Below the pieces are notes generated by a model. The model was not told the origin of the DNA. It ran no database searches and was given only the letters and a program-made list of their open reading frames with translations. Source: Chitinophaga tropicalis (GTDB lineage Bacteria; Bacteroidota; Bacteroidia; Chitinophagales; Chitinophagaceae). From it: a stretch of DNA of 64,000 nucleotides. The DNA is taken from positions 1 to 64,000 of the forward strand of contig NZ_WRXN01000008.1 in NCBI RefSeq assembly GCF_009758205.1, read 5' to 3'. This document shows positions 44,631 to 53,792 of the stretch, in pieces; positions within the stretch are counted from its first letter, which is position 1; each line of letters opens with the position of its first letter. A program made the position numbers and the translations under genes.

Positions 44631-47600
44631 TTATTTCATCGATGATTTAATGATTTGAATAAGATCGTCAGAGTGGTCCTGCAGGAGGTTGTGCGCGCCG
44701 TTCAGGTATACTACAGAGAAGCCGGCGGCAGACAGTTCCTGCCATTTCTTTACTTCTGCGGGAGGCACCAGGGTATCCTGCAAGCCGCCTATGACTGTGA
44801 GCGGTACATCTATCATCCCTTTTTCAGGCAGGTAGCATTCCAGTACCTGGAGGTCTGCCCTCAGCAGTTCTGTGCCCTGGTTCAAAGCCATTCTGCGGGT
44901 AACGCTGTCCTCTCCTTCATAATTCTTCAATACAGCCTCAATAAAGGCCTCTTCTTCCAGCAGGTATGTCTGAGTATCAGAAGGCGTTAAAGGCGCTGCG
45001 CAACCACTCAGGAACAGGCCTTTTGGCAGCTTCCTGTTGCTGCGTTTCAGTGCTGTATAAAATTCATAGGCCATTAAGGCACCCAGGCTGTGGCCGAAGA
45101 GGTAGAAGTCTTCTTCCCCATCATGATAATCATTCAGGAGGTCATCTATCAATGGCCTGATATCGGTAAAGGCTTTTTCATGGCTTCTTTCTTCCCGTCC
45201 TCTTGGTTGTACAGCCACTACTTCCACATCGTTTCCGAAGGCGCCGGCCCACCTGCCGAAGATAGAGGCGCCGGAACCGGCATATGGGAAGCAAAGCAGT
45301 CTTGCTCTGCGTGTTGCCGCTCCTTCCTGTAGTACAATGAACCCTTTACCTTCAGTAACATGGGATTGTGCTCTTTCCAGGTAAATGCTGTCATAGATAA
45401 AATCACGTACGGCCGCGATAGTGGGATAATTGTATACGAGTGTGGCAGGCAGCTTGCAGTTAAAGTCTTCCTGGAGTTTTGTAACGAAGGTGATGGCCAT
45501 TAGGGAATCCATGCCCAGGAAATTGAAACGCTGTCCGGCGTCTATTGCGTCCATTGATTCTATGAGCATCACCATTCTCAGTTCCCGCCTTACGATATCT
45601 TCTATCATGCTCCGCGCCTCTTCCGGCGTGCTGGTAAGGATGCTGTTGATATCCCGGTGCCGGGGCTGTTCTGTTTTTTCGCCCTTGCCAATCACTTCAC
45701 TGAACAGGGAGGGTTGCAGGGAGAAATCTATGAACAGGCGGAATTTGTTCCAGTCGGCGTCTACTATCAATGAATATGGGGCGCCGGCCGCCAGCTCAGT
45801 TTCCATACATTCCAGGGCTTTGGCAGGCGGGAGTAAACGGAAGCCGAGTTTCTGCAGGACCTCTTTTTCATTGCCGGCAGCGCTCATCCCGGTTTCATCC
45901 CAGGGGCCCCAGTTAATGCTGCAGGTCTTTAACTGGCGGTCAGCCCGGTAAAGGCTCAGCATATCCATAAAGTAGTTGGCTGCTGTGTAATGGCTCAGCT
46001 CTACCGAGCCCCATAGTGCAGATACGGAAGAGAAGAGGATGAAGCAGTCCAGGTCACGATGTTCTGTTAAGCGGTGCAGGGTCCATGAGGAGGACACTTT
46101 TATCCGCAGGGTGTCCAGGTAGTTATTACGGTCCAGGTCCATGATCTTTGACATCCAGTTCACGCCGGCGGCGTGGATCACTCCCCGTACCGGTATGTTC
46201 CTTTCATCCAGTCCGGCGAAGAGCTGTTCCAGTAATGCGGTATCCCGAATGTCTGCCGAGATGATGTCTATTTTTACTCCGCCGTTCTTCCAGGCCAGGA
46301 GTTGTTGTACGATAGTATAATTGCTGTCAGTGTTTGTCAGTGATTCCCAGCTACTTTCAGCAGGCAGTACTCTCCTGCCGGTAAGCACAAGATGTTTTAC
46401 GCCCTTTGATACCAGCCAGCCGGCGCATTGCAGGCCCAGTCCGCCCATACCGCCGGTGATGATATAAGCACCGTCTGCACGGAGAGCGACGTTGCTGCGT
46501 AGCCGTTTAACGTGTTCCAGCTGGCAGATGTACTGTTTCCCGTTCCTGATAGCGATGCAATGTTCACCTTCCGGCTTTAACACCTTCTGTAATACTTCAT
46601 CGGCAGTGGAGGCGTCGCTGATGTCTATCATACCTCCTCTCCATTCGGGATGTTCCAGGAAGAGGGTGCGTGAAAAGCCCCAGAGCGGCGCCGCAGCCAG
46701 GTTGATCCCCTCGCCTGCTATTACCTGTTGTAAGCCGGTGGTGATGACCCATACAGGCATTACCAATGCGTTTTCTTTTGCTGCCTGGAGCAGGGAGATC
46801 AGTAATCCGTTAGTATCGGCAATGTATTGTTCCAGCGAGGTATCGGTACTATGACCAGCCAGGAAGAGCATCTTCCATTCCCTGTTGTTCTCCCGGCGAT
46901 GCAGGTTGGAGATCCTGTCCAGTACTGCACTGCATTGTTCAGGACTGGTGTTGCCCAGATGGAAGTCTGCTTTGGCAGAGGATGTGCTGATCCAGTGAAC
47001 GCTTTTTTGTTTTGCCTTCAGCCTCTGCAGCAACGTGGTTGTCATGCTGCCGGCCGCCCCTATTACCAGCCAGTTTGCGGGTTCTTCCAATGCTGATTCA
47101 AGACCCGCTGCGGGTAGTGCGCCACTGTCTTTCCAGGTTACCTGGTAGTGGTAATCTGACTGGGGCAGCTGTGCAGGAGCTGGTATTTTTTCCGGCGATG
47201 CAAATGCAGATAAGCGTTCTGCATTCAGTCCTTCCAGCCAGTAAGAGCGATGCTCGAATTTCTGCCCGGGGATGAGTGAGGGCTGGAAGTTGCCTGTTAA
47301 CAGTGGTTCCCAGCGTATGTTCACTCCTTTGCGGTATAGCTGGCAGAGTGCGTCCAGCAGGAAGTATCCTTCTGTTCTGTCGCCCTTTTTGATATTCAGT
47401 GTACGTAATAAAGATTCGCTTTTGCAGCCTGAATCGTTGATAGCTACCAATGTGCTGCTGCCTGGTCCTACTTCAATAAAGTGAGCGATATCTAATGTTG
47501 ATATGACCTGCGCGGCTTCATAAAATTCTACTGTATGCCGCAAATGCGCTACCCAGTAGTCTGCATCCGGAACATCCTGCATAACAGCACCGTGGAGGGA

Positions 47601-50600
47601 AGATATCCATAACTTATCCGGCGCTTTGAAAGTAAATTTCTGAAGGTACTGGTAGAATGGCTCCAGTACGGGGTCCATGATATGGCTGTGAAAGGCCTGA
47701 TCTGTTTTCAGCAGGTATACTTCTATGTTTGCAGCACGGCATTTTTCAAGTACCAGGTGTACATCTTCTGCATGCCCGGAAATAACAGTTTTCAGGGGAC
47801 TGTTCACGGCTGCGATGGAGATCTTTTCAGGGTTGATCATTTCGCGGACTGTGGCAGCGTTGGTGAATACTGTTGCCATAGTACCGGTATCTTTTATGGT
47901 GCTGATCAGTTCAGCCCTTTTATGCAGTATCAGCATGCCGGTTTCCGGTTCAAAGCATCCTGCCAGGCAGGCGGCGGCATATTCTCCGAGGCTATGTCCA
48001 AGCAGAACATGAGGTGCGCAGCCACATTCCTGTAAAAGTGTGCCTAAAGCGTATTGTACGGCAAAGAGGATGGGTTGCATGTAACGATCGCTCCACAGGC
48101 TGGTATCTTCTTCTTCAAAGGCCAGACGCCACAGGGGGATCTGGTCTTCTTTATCCAGCGCCCTGGCGCAGCGGTCAAAGGCATTCCGGAAAACGGGATA
48201 GCGGAAGTAGAGCTCCCTGCCCATATGCAGGTAATGTTCTCCCTGGCCGGTGAAGAGGAAGCAGATCTTCCCGGCGTCATCTGTTGTTGTGGTCAATGTA
48301 CTGCCGGACATTGCCGCCAGGCGTTCTTTTAAAACATTTATGGAGCTGACCAGGAAGGCCTGCCTGTATTTCAGGTCGGTACGTCCTCTCAGCTGGGTGT
48401 AGCAGATATCGTTGATTGACAGAGATGTTCCCTGTTCCAGCCATTTCTGCCAGAGGGCTATCTGGGCATCCAGTCCGCCGGGAGTCATGGCTGACAGTGC
48501 AAAGGGGGAAGCATATGCTAATGTATGCCCTATTCCGTTACTATAGGCTGGTGCTGAAAGTGGTTCTTCCAGTATAGTATGTGCCAGGGAGCCGCCGAAT
48601 CCGAAGGAGCTGATGGCTATCCGTTTCTTTTTAACGTTCCAGGGGGTAAGCCGGGTGGGTATGTGCAGGCGTGTGCCCTGCAGATGGATGTTGGGATTTA
48701 ATTGATCAAAATGAAGCTGAGGGGGGATCTTTCCATGCTGCAGCATGAGGATGGATTTGATCACGCTTGCGATGCCTGCTGCCGCTTCGAGGTGGCCGAT
48801 GCTGGCTTTGACGGAGCCCACGTAGCAGGGAGCGCCTTCAACGTTGCCGTAGATCCTGGCCAGTTGTGCCATTTCAACGGGATCGCCGGCGGCGGTACCG
48901 GTGCCATGAGCTTCTATACAGGAGATATCTGCACGGTTGATATTTCCTTCTTTCAAAGTCCTTTCTATGAGCCTGGCTTGCGCTTCACCACTGGGGAAAG
49001 TTATGCCTGGACTACGACCGTCCTGTCCAGTGGCTGAGGCGCTTACTACAGCCAGTATCTTATCTCCGTCCCGCAGGGCGGCGGAGCGGCGTTTCAACAT
49101 TACCAGTCCGCAACCTTCTGCCCGTACATACCCATCGGCGTTTGCATCGAATGTTTTGCAGCGGCCTGCGGGCGACATCATGCCAAACTGGGACAGGGTT
49201 ATGGTGGGGCCGGGAGAAAGGATGGCGTTCACCCCTCCTACTATTGCCTGTGTGCATTCTCCATTCAGGATAGCGCTTACGCCCAGGTGCAGGGCTGTGA
49301 GCGAAGATGAGCAGGCGGTATCTACTGCGAGGCTGGGACCTTTCAGGTCATAGAAATAGGACAGCCTGTTGGCCGCTATGCTGTTGGCGTTGCCCAGACC
49401 AGAATAGGCGTTGAAGCTTTCCATGCCTGGCATGAGCTTGATCTTCATATAGAGGTAATCGTTAGTAGACACCCCTACAAAAACGCCGGTATCTGACCCT
49501 TCCAGGCGTTCTTTCTTCCAGCCGGTATGTTCGAGCAGGCGCCAGGAGGTTTCCAGCAGCAGTCGCTGTTGCGGGTCCAGCTCAGGCGCTTCGTAGGGAG
49601 AGATGCCAAACAATGCAGGATCGAACTGGTCTATCTTATCAATGAACCCAGCCCATTTTGTATTCATCTTGCCCGGTACGGCAGGGCGGGCATCATAAAA
49701 AACGTTATTATCCCAACGTTCCGGCGGTACTTCGCTGATAGCGTCTGTGCCTGTGCTGAGCAGTTCCCAGAATTTCTCCGGGGTGTCAGCGCCGCCAGGA
49801 AAGCGGCAGGCCATGCCTACTATCACCACGGTATCTTCTTCATTAATGATGTTTGGGGAAGGATACAGGATAGGAAGTTTTCCATCCAGGTATTGCCGGA
49901 TGCAGGCAGCTCTTGATATTTTGTAGTTGCTGGTACGTGGTAAACATCCGGCAGGGATCAGTATGATACCTGTAGCTGTAATACCAAATGCTTCCGCCAG
50001 GTTGGTGCGGACCTTTGCCGCTACCTGTTGCAGCTGTGCCTGTGTGCTGTGGCGGTGCACTTCCTGGAAGATGTAAAACTCTTCTTTATTGTTGTCTGTA
50101 TATGCGGCGCATGCTGTATGATGATACAGTTGTAATAGCTCCTGGTCTATACGTACGGTCTGTTCCACGTCTTCTGCCGGGTAGTTTATACCGCGTACGA
50201 TGATCATTTCTTTCCGGCGTCCGGTCAGGTATAGATAAGGCCCTCTGATAAATCCTGTGTCGCCTGTCTTTAGCAGGCGGGAATCAGTCAGCTCACCAAG
50301 ATATCCGGAAAAGTTGCAGTTGCTTTCTGTCCATATTTCTCCTTCCTCTTCTTCGCTGCAAGGGCTGCCATCGGGTCTGTGAATGGTGATGTTTATTTCG
50401 TTATCGATGGCATAGGGAGTCATGAGTCTTATCTGCCGGCGGTCTACCTGTTTCCTGTATATGGCTGTATCCAGTTCCTCCATCCCCATTCCTCCACCCG
50501 CTACCAGCAGGGAGGCTTCTGCCAGCCCGTACACTGGTTTAAAGGCATTCCTGTCAAAGCCGGCCGGGGCAAATTTTGCGGCAAAGCTGTTCAGGGTTTC

Positions 50601-51467
50601 AACGGGCACTGTTTCGGCGCCGACGTAAACGTATTTCCAGCTGGCAAGATCCATTGTGGGTTGTGCTTTGCGGCAGCATAGCTCAAATGCGAAGGCCGGA
50701 GCAGCGGCGGCGTTGGCTTTATAATCGCTGATCATCTGCAGCCATGCTGTTGGAGAGGCGAGGAAGGAAGTGGCCGGCATAAATACGCCGAAGCCGCTTT
50801 CGAACAGTACGGTGAAGAGATGCCCCAGCAAACCCATATCGTGATGGAAAGGCAGCCATCCGGCTACTCTTACCAGTTCCTGCCGGTTAAACACACGGTA
50901 CATGAATGCCAGGTTGCTGATCACATTTTCATGCCGCAGCACTACTCCTTTGGGATACGTAGTTGAGCCGGAAGTATATTGGATGTAGGCAATATCACCG
51001 GGTAATATATCCGGTAACGTTGCCTTGCAATTGTTTTCTTTTTGTAATGAGGCCAGTGTCAGTACTTCTGCGTTTGTGCCGTTCAACTGTTCCCGGTATT
51101 CTTCTGCTATCAGCACTTTGCTGATCTGTTCTTTCTGCAGGATGGTTTTCAGGCGGCCCATGCCGGTCCTGTCCCTCACGCTTCTGATGGGCGGTATTGG
51201 TGCGGGGATGACGCCTGCCAGTATACAACCCAGGAAGCTGAGCGTGAATTCTGCCTGTGTGCCGGCACACAGTAATACTATCTCTTTCGGGTTACATACG
51301 GTTAACAGGTCCTGTGCGATGCGGGTACATTGTTCGCGCAGCTGATTGAAGGTAAATACCTGTTCTTCTTTTCCTTCGTTGTCCAGGAAAACAAATACAT
51401 TGTCATTCTCCCTGTTTGCAGGGAATTGTAAAATAAGGTCTGCAATAGTTCTTTTATCCATATACAT
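44631..51467 (-). CDS. FAAL-KS-AT-KR-ACP-TE polyketide synthase
   Basis: This 2,278-residue single-chain enzyme has, in order: fatty-acyl-AMP ligase (about 10-525; IQYTSGSTTYPKG at 160-172, YLTGRRKEMIIVRG near 415), ketosynthase (about 540-965; DTACSSS with the active Cys near 716, EAHGTGT near 852, GHLEAAAG near 892), malonyl-type acyltransferase (about 1085-1380; GHSLGEYAA near 1159, QAFHSH near 1259), ketoreductase (about 1455-1850; TGGMGGLG near 1672, SSVSALWGS and YTAANYF near 1827), acyl carrier (GMDSL near 1986) and a GrsT-like thioesterase (about 2040-2278; GHSLGALMAYE near 2127). No DH or ER domain and no carrier between FAAL and KS are seen. It should activate a fatty acid, extend it once with malonate, reduce to the beta-hydroxy stage and release it. 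Confidence 0.95.
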   Translation of the reverse strand: MYMDKRTIADLILQFPANRENDNVFVFLDNEGKEEQVFTFNQLREQCTRIAQDLLTVCNPKEIVLLCAGTQAEFTLSFLGCILAGVIPAPIPPIRSVRDRTGMGRLKTILQKEQISKVLIAEEYREQLNGTNAEVLTLASLQKENNCKATLPDILPGDIAYIQYTSGSTTYPKGVVLRHENVISNLAFMYRVFNRQELVRVAGWLPFHHDMGLLGHLFTVLFESGFGVFMPATSFLASPTAWLQMISDYKANAAAAPAFAFELCCRKAQPTMDLASWKYVYVGAETVPVETLNSFAAKFAPAGFDRNAFKPVYGLAEASLLVAGGGMGMEELDTAIYRKQVDRRQIRLMTPYAIDNEINITIHRPDGSPCSEEEEGEIWTESNCNFSGYLGELTDSRLLKTGDTGFIRGPYLYLTGRRKEMIIVRGINYPAEDVEQTVRIDQELLQLYHHTACAAYTDNNKEEFYIFQEVHRHSTQAQLQQVAAKVRTNLAEAFGITATGIILIPAGCLPRTSNYKISRAACIRQYLDGKLPILYPSPNIINEEDTVVIVGMACRFPGGADTPEKFWELLSTGTDAISEVPPERWDNNVFYDARPAVPGKMNTKWAGFIDKIDQFDPALFGISPYEAPELDPQQRLLLETSWRLLEHTGWKKERLEGSDTGVFVGVSTNDYLYMKIKLMPGMESFNAYSGLGNANSIAANRLSYFYDLKGPSLAVDTACSSSLTALHLGVSAILNGECTQAIVGGVNAILSPGPTITLSQFGMMSPAGRCKTFDANADGYVRAEGCGLVMLKRRSAALRDGDKILAVVSASATGQDGRSPGITFPSGEAQARLIERTLKEGNINRADISCIEAHGTGTAAGDPVEMAQLARIYGNVEGAPCYVGSVKASIGHLEAAAGIASVIKSILMLQHGKIPPQLHFDQLNPNIHLQGTRLHIPTRLTPWNVKKKRIAISSFGFGGSLAHTILEEPLSAPAYSNGIGHTLAYASPFALSAMTPGGLDAQIALWQKWLEQGTSLSINDICYTQLRGRTDLKYRQAFLVSSINVLKERLAAMSGSTLTTTTDDAGKICFLFTGQGEHYLHMGRELYFRYPVFRNAFDRCARALDKEDQIPLWRLAFEEEDTSLWSDRYMQPILFAVQYALGTLLQECGCAPHVLLGHSLGEYAAACLAGCFEPETGMLILHKRAELISTIKDTGTMATVFTNAATVREMINPEKISIAAVNSPLKTVISGHAEDVHLVLEKCRAANIEVYLLKTDQAFHSHIMDPVLEPFYQYLQKFTFKAPDKLWISSLHGAVMQDVPDADYWVAHLRHTVEFYEAAQVISTLDIAHFIEVGPGSSTLVAINDSGCKSESLLRTLNIKKGDRTEGYFLLDALCQLYRKGVNIRWEPLLTGNFQPSLIPGQKFEHRSYWLEGLNAERLSAFASPEKIPAPAQLPQSDYHYQVTWKDSGALPAAGLESALEEPANWLVIGAAGSMTTTLLQRLKAKQKSVHWISTSSAKADFHLGNTSPEQCSAVLDRISNLHRRENNREWKMLFLAGHSTDTSLEQYIADTNGLLISLLQAAKENALVMPVWVITTGLQQVIAGEGINLAAAPLWGFSRTLFLEHPEWRGGMIDISDASTADEVLQKVLKPEGEHCIAIRNGKQYICQLEHVKRLRSNVALRADGAYIITGGMGGLGLQCAGWLVSKGVKHLVLTGRRVLPAESSWESLTNTDSNYTIVQQLLAWKNGGVKIDIISADIRDTALLEQLFAGLDERNIPVRGVIHAAGVNWMSKIMDLDRNNYLDTLRIKVSSSWTLHRLTEHRDLDCFILFSSVSALWGSVELSHYTAANYFMDMLSLYRADRQLKTCSINWGPWDETGMSAAGNEKEVLQKLGFRLLPPAKALECMETELAAGAPYSLIVDADWNKFRLFIDFSLQPSLFSEVIGKGEKTEQPRHRDINSILTSTPEEARSMIEDIVRRELRMVMLIESMDAIDAGQRFNFLGMDSLMAITFVTKLQEDFNCKLPATLVYNYPTIAAVRDFIYDSIYLERAQSHVTEGKGFIVLQEGAATRRARLLCFPYAGSGASIFGRWAGAFGNDVEVVAVQPRGREERSHEKAFTDIRPLIDDLLNDYHDGEEDFYLFGHSLGALMAYEFYTALKRSNRKLPKGLFLSGCAAPLTPSDTQTYLLEEEAFIEAVLKNYEGEDSVTRRMALNQGTELLRADLQVLECYLPEKGMIDVPLTVIGGLQDTLVPPAEVKKWQELSAAGFSVVYLNGAHNLLQDHSDDLIQIIKSSMK

Positions 51468-51476
51468 ATTAGCTTA

Positions 51477-51518
51477 AAACAGCAGCGCCGCAACGGGAGT
51501 GTGCGACTGCTGCTGTTT
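51477..51518 (-). promoter_or_regulatory. Hairpin in the PKS leader within the operon
   Basis: aaacagcagc (51477-51486) and gctgctgttt (51509-51518) form perfect 10-base arms around a 22-base loop, in the 79-bp gap before the PKS start. It is the only long gap in the operon. On the minus strand the stem is followed by tttaagct, so it could be a partial terminator or an RNA-processing site setting PKS output. Confidence 0.5.
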
Positions 51519-51546
51519 ACCCTGTTTATACGGGTTGTACTTACAA

Positions 51547-51990
51547 TTAACGGCAAGGTCCATTAACGTCCATGCTACGGGCGGTATTGAGGCTTTGCAC
51601 AAGTGCGTTCCTCACCATACGCTGTACGTAAGCTCTTCTTTCTTCAGTAGAAGCTGTTGCCAGGTTTCCCTGAACGATAATGGCGGAGATAGTAGAGGCC
51701 CCGGATATTCCGTTGATCTGTACCTGCCAGTTACGGCCACCGCCGGCTATTGCTCCCTGTACGTCCAGTCTTACAGTACGTACGGAGATCCTGAAGGGAG
51801 GGAGGCGCCAGATGTCTGCAAATACCAGCTGGGAGATGGCATCTGTAGCATCCTGGATATTAGCCGGGCTGGGTACGTGATAGTTATTTATAGGACCGGT
51901 ATTAACAATGGTGATGGTACAATTGGGGTCGTTAAATAGTTCTGTTTCGGATGCTGCCCCTAAATTGGGATCTAAGGATTGATTTTCCAT
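51547..51990 (-). CDS. 147-residue protein with a domain shared with the 593-residue operon protein
   Basis: A signal-less protein. Residues from about 35 to 140 (NNYHVPSPANIQDATDAISQ, then ADIWRLPPFRI, AGGGRNWQVQINGI, EERRAYVQRMVRNAL) match the C-terminal 110 residues of the 593-residue protein encoded next upstream, which carries DIWRLPPFRI and AGGGRMWGIHVNGI. The N-terminal 30 residues are acidic and flexible. The stand-alone form suggests a subunit or ligand of whatever its larger paralogue binds. I do not recognise a named family. It starts 11 bp after the upstream stop, and the PKS follows after a hairpin-containing gap. Confidence 0.75.
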   Translation of the reverse strand: MENQSLDPNLGAASETELFNDPNCTITIVNTGPINNYHVPSPANIQDATDAISQLVFADIWRLPPFRISVRTVRLDVQGAIAGGGRNWQVQINGISGASTISAIIVQGNLATASTEERRAYVQRMVRNALVQSLNTARSMDVNGPCR

Positions 51991-52001
51991 GATGATAGGT
52001 T

Positions 52002-53783
52002 TTATTGTGAAGAATAAGATGTGTCTACCAGGATGTTGCTACCGTTCTGCAATCCTTCTTCCAGCGCTTTTTTAACCAGGCTTTCCACTTTTTTCTGTTT
52101 TTCTCCTTTTCTCAGGCTGCCGTGTACATGAATGCCGGCGATGACGTTACGGTGCTGGATGCCGTTCACGTGAATGCCCCACATTCTACCGCCGCCGGCT
52201 ACTGTATTTTCCAGTACGAGGCTTACAGAACCTTCTGTGATCCGGAAGGGAGGCAGGCGCCAGATATCATCGTAAGTGAGCTGTTTGATGACTTTCTTTG
52301 CGTCCTGTTTGTTTGCGGTGGATGGAGCGAAATAGTTGTGGATCTTTTGCGGAGTGCGGAGTTCTCTTGCTGCCGGCGTGTATGGTACAGTCAGGAGGCT
52401 CTGGATGGGTGTACCGTCCGTGCCTGTTCCGTTAAGTGTATATGTTCCGGCTTCCAGTTTCAGGCTTTTAGAGCCATTCCCTATATCGGCGCCGGTTATA
52501 TTATAGTTGCCCGGGTTGAGCGCAAGACTATTGAGATTGGCGGTTACCCAGCTGAAAGTGTATTCATCGCCGGCGCCTTTTTCGGCGTTGAAATATTGTA
52601 TCTGCGGATGTGTGGTATCGGCGCTTCCGAGGTAATAGACATCGCTGTATCCGCCCGGCTGGAAGATGGTCAGTGTGTTGAGATTGGTGGTTTGTACCAT
52701 GCGTGCGGCTCTCCATCCAAAGGGGACGGTAGCGAAGGCTGGCGCTGACAGTTTCCCGCCTGCATCTTTCTGTGTGTATTTGAAATAAGCCAGTTCTACA
52801 GGCTTTAAGCGGAATGACAGTGTTTCCTGTGGATTCTCCCTGTAGCCGAAGGCTGTCAGGATATAAGAAGCGGTGTCGGGCATGCTTTCGTAGTTACCCT
52901 GGTAGGCTTCCAGCAGGTCCTGGCCGGGTGTAACTTCCAGTTCTGAAATGACTGGCCGTACGGTGCCATTGGGTTTTTGAACGGCTGTGCTGGCAGCATA
53001 CAGGGCTTTCCAGATCAGCTTTACGTTATCTGTTACGCTGATAGGCGTAGTGATAATGGGATCTGACCTATACTCTGTAATGTAGGGGGCATGTTGTGTG
53101 AGTGTTACTTCCTGTTCTGCGTGCTTTCCATCACCGGTAAGTACCTGTGCTGTATAGATCCACTGGTCTTTATCGTCCGGTACATAGACATCGCAATTGC
53201 CGGGGTATGGAGGATCTCCCTGTACGGGGAATGTCCTGATAGCGGGGTTGCCCTGGAAGCCTATGATCTTTACCTCGATGCCCCCCATGGATTGCCAGTA
53301 GAGTGTAGATAGCTGTCCCTGGCCTACTACGGGCGGTTGCAGCCAGGCTATGATGGCCAGTTGCGCCGGTTGTTTGGTGACGTTCATGGAGGCGCTTCCT
53401 TCATGCGATCCTATATATTCGGCGGCGGTTACGTTTGCCGACCCTACGGTGCCGTTGATGGGCACTCCTTTGAACAGTACCACTATGTTATCGCCCGGCA
53501 TCAGGGTGCTTCCAGCGCCGGTCTTTGCCTTTATAGCAAAGTAGTTGGTGTTGGTCACTTTACCGCATACAAAAGCTGCCGTCTGCGATTCTGACTGGAA
53601 CGAGGTGGAAGTGACCAGTTCAGGGGGGAAAGTGATGTCTATTTCATCCCCATGGGGGCCTCCTGTAAATTTAACATCGTTGCCATCGGGAGGGTTGGTG
53701 ATGGTAAGTGTCATGTTAATAGTGGTGCCTACAAACACGTTTGAGGGCTGCAGATCGTACGTAAAAAGAGTTTTCGATGCCAT
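52002..53783 (-). CDS. 593-residue Ig-like/beta-rich protein of unknown function
   Basis: No signal peptide. Residues 1-135 look like an Ig-like or C-terminal-of-polysaccharide-lyase-type beta domain (FTYDLQPSNVFVGTTINMTL, then TNPPDGNDVKF). The next segments (LAIIAWLQPPVVGQGQLSTL, YWQSMGGIEVKIIGF) resemble further beta sandwiches. A central segment carries NYNITGADIGNGSKSLKLEA. The C-terminal 110 residues are the domain shared with the 147-residue neighbour (DIWRLPPFRI). The lack of an export signal is unusual for an Ig-type protein. It lies 9 bp after the 1,333-residue gene and 11 bp before the 147-residue gene, so it is certainly part of one operon. Function unknown. Confidence 0.75.
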   Translation of the reverse strand: MASKTLFTYDLQPSNVFVGTTINMTLTITNPPDGNDVKFTGGPHGDEIDITFPPELVTSTSFQSESQTAAFVCGKVTNTNYFAIKAKTGAGSTLMPGDNIVVLFKGVPINGTVGSANVTAAEYIGSHEGSASMNVTKQPAQLAIIAWLQPPVVGQGQLSTLYWQSMGGIEVKIIGFQGNPAIRTFPVQGDPPYPGNCDVYVPDDKDQWIYTAQVLTGDGKHAEQEVTLTQHAPYITEYRSDPIITTPISVTDNVKLIWKALYAASTAVQKPNGTVRPVISELEVTPGQDLLEAYQGNYESMPDTASYILTAFGYRENPQETLSFRLKPVELAYFKYTQKDAGGKLSAPAFATVPFGWRAARMVQTTNLNTLTIFQPGGYSDVYYLGSADTTHPQIQYFNAEKGAGDEYTFSWVTANLNSLALNPGNYNITGADIGNGSKSLKLEAGTYTLNGTGTDGTPIQSLLTVPYTPAARELRTPQKIHNYFAPSTANKQDAKKVIKQLTYDDIWRLPPFRITEGSVSLVLENTVAGGGRMWGIHVNGIQHRNVIAGIHVHGSLRKGEKQKKVESLVKKALEEGLQNGSNILVDTSYSSQ

Positions 53784-53792
53784 ATGATCAGC

